From: Subdoligranulum sp. CAG:314 | Lineage (GTDB): Bacteria > Bacillota > Clostridia > Christensenellales > CAG-314 | Assembly (NCBI GenBank): GCA_000437915.1 | Contig: FR900981.1 | Span: 1-51,425 of the forward strand | DNA: 51,425 nucleotides | Direction of reading: 5' to 3' | Part shown: in pieces, positions 51,085 through 51,425 of the stretch | How the letters are laid out: the number at the start of each line of letters is the position of its first letter | Numbering within the stretch: position 1 is the stretch's first letter | Made by a program: the position numbers and the translations under genes | The notes under the pieces: model-generated | What the model saw: the letters and a program-made list of their open reading frames with translations, nothing else | Database searches by the model: none | Told to the model about the DNA's origin: nothing

Positions 51085-51425
51085 TCAGATTGCGCACTTT
51101 AACCTGCGAGAACGAATTAGTTTACGGATACGTAATTGACGAATTCCGAGACATGCAAAAAGGGCGCAACTTTGCGCCCTTTTCTTTGTTATTTGGCGGG
51201 CAAGTGGTGATTGCGTTTGAACTTTTTCCACTACTTCTTTCGTATCGTCAATGTTCAATTTTTCAATATCTTTACCACCGCGGATATTGAAATAAACGAC
51301 GGTATTATCATCGGAAACAAAAACTTGGCTCACAAGGTGGTCTATAATTTGCTTTTGGTAATCTTTGTCGTTTACGTCGCCTTTAAGCAGTTCTTCAATG
51401 AACACAAGCAAGTCTTTCTTTGTCA
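51085..51425 (-). CDS. Large serine recombinase, 3' part only (5' end outside window)
   Basis: 113 residues of the C-terminal region are visible; the frame is open at the right edge. LLVFIEELLKGDVNDKDY, then QKQIIDHLVSQVFV and NTVVYFNIRGG match the C-terminal tail of large serine site-specific recombinases, which follows the zinc ribbon. The family catalyses integration and excision of phages and conjugative or transposon-like elements. The catalytic N-terminal domain is not visible here. The last 30 residues after QSPLARQ are basic and unlike the family, and a strong hairpin lies inside them (51158-51183). A TAA stop in another frame at 51191-51189 fits a natural end just before it, so a one-base frameshift near 51200 is possible. 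Confidence 0.78.
   Translation of the reverse strand, partial: TKKDLLVFIEELLKGDVNDKDYQKQIIDHLVSQVFVSDDNTVVYFNIRGGKDIEKLNIDDTKEVVEKVQTQSPLARQITKKRAQSCALFACLGIRQLRIRKLIRSRRLKCAI
51158..51183. terminator. Hairpin inside the recombinase 3' end
   Basis: AAAAGGGCGCAA and TTGCGCCCTTTT (12-bp perfect arms, 2-nt centre). On the minus strand the run after the stem is TTTTTGCAT, as for an intrinsic terminator. It may mark the original end of the recombinase transcript. Confidence 0.65.

Noticed and set aside
51061..51125. GTTCTC / GAGAAC inverted repeat as a recombinase attachment core
   Set aside because: The arms are only 6 bp with imperfect flanks, and no second copy is visible in the window, so an att assignment cannot be supported.
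1..51425. CRISPR arrays, tRNA or rRNA genes, complete insertion sequences
   Set aside because: No regularly spaced repeats, cloverleaf-type sequences, rRNA stretches or transposase genes with terminal inverted repeats were found by eye. The LRR repetition is at protein level and is degenerate in DNA.

Overview
The window is a chromosomal segment of a Gram-positive-type bacterium, most likely an uncultured gut-associated member of the Clostridia (Bacillota). The reasons are an S10-spc-alpha ribosomal cluster in the classical Firmicutes order with adk, map, a KOW-domain protein, infA and rpmJ behind secY; lipoproteins with clear lipoboxes; giant BspA-type leucine-rich-repeat (LRR_5) surface proteins; strong AGGAGG ribosome binding sites; and consensus SigA-type promoters. 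I cannot name the species from sequence alone.

Layout. (1) 1-6476, minus: the first 2158 residues of a giant lipoprotein with Listeria-Bacteroides (InlB-type) repeats and BspA-type LRRs, whose C-terminus lies outside the window. Divergent from it is a 70-residue XRE repressor (6768-6980). Two 14-bp palindromes sit in the shared control region, one of them exactly between the -35 and -10 of the lipoprotein promoter. (2) 6981-7747: a gene-poor stretch with strong hairpins and a possible ~100-nt RNA. (3) 24207-7788, all minus: a 2495-residue membrane-anchored subtilase with its own LRR domain, a 420-residue lipoprotein, and a complete oligopeptide importer (OppA-B-C-D-F, with an unusually long 946-residue OppA). 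Read together this looks like a unit that cuts proteins at the cell surface and imports the peptides. (4) 24784-25710, plus: an ArsP_2-type metal exporter whose promoter predicts a leaderless mRNA. (5) 41741-25756, minus: the entire S10-spc-alpha cluster, 31 genes from rpsJ to rplQ, with a strong promoter and a leader hairpin ahead of rpsJ. (6) 41957-43607, plus: a DUF421 membrane protein and a polytopic membrane protein of unknown function. (7) 47764-43661, minus: glutamate formimidoyltransferase, a small membrane protein, a GtrA-like protein and an OmpR/histidine-kinase two-component pair. (8) 49422-47923, minus: an M1-family metallopeptidase lipoprotein; divergent from it at 49536-50084 is an RNA 2',3'-cyclic phosphodiesterase. 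(9) 50204 to the right edge: an A+T-rich stretch with an unrecognised, possibly uracil-DNA-glycosylase-like gene and the 3' end of a large serine recombinase, which suggests the edge of an integrated element.

The most distinctive biology is the left half: two giant LRR surface proteins, one under an apparent XRE operator switch and the other heading a protease-plus-peptide-importer gene series. The right edge may be the start of a mobile element. I see no rRNA, tRNA, CRISPR array or complete insertion sequence.
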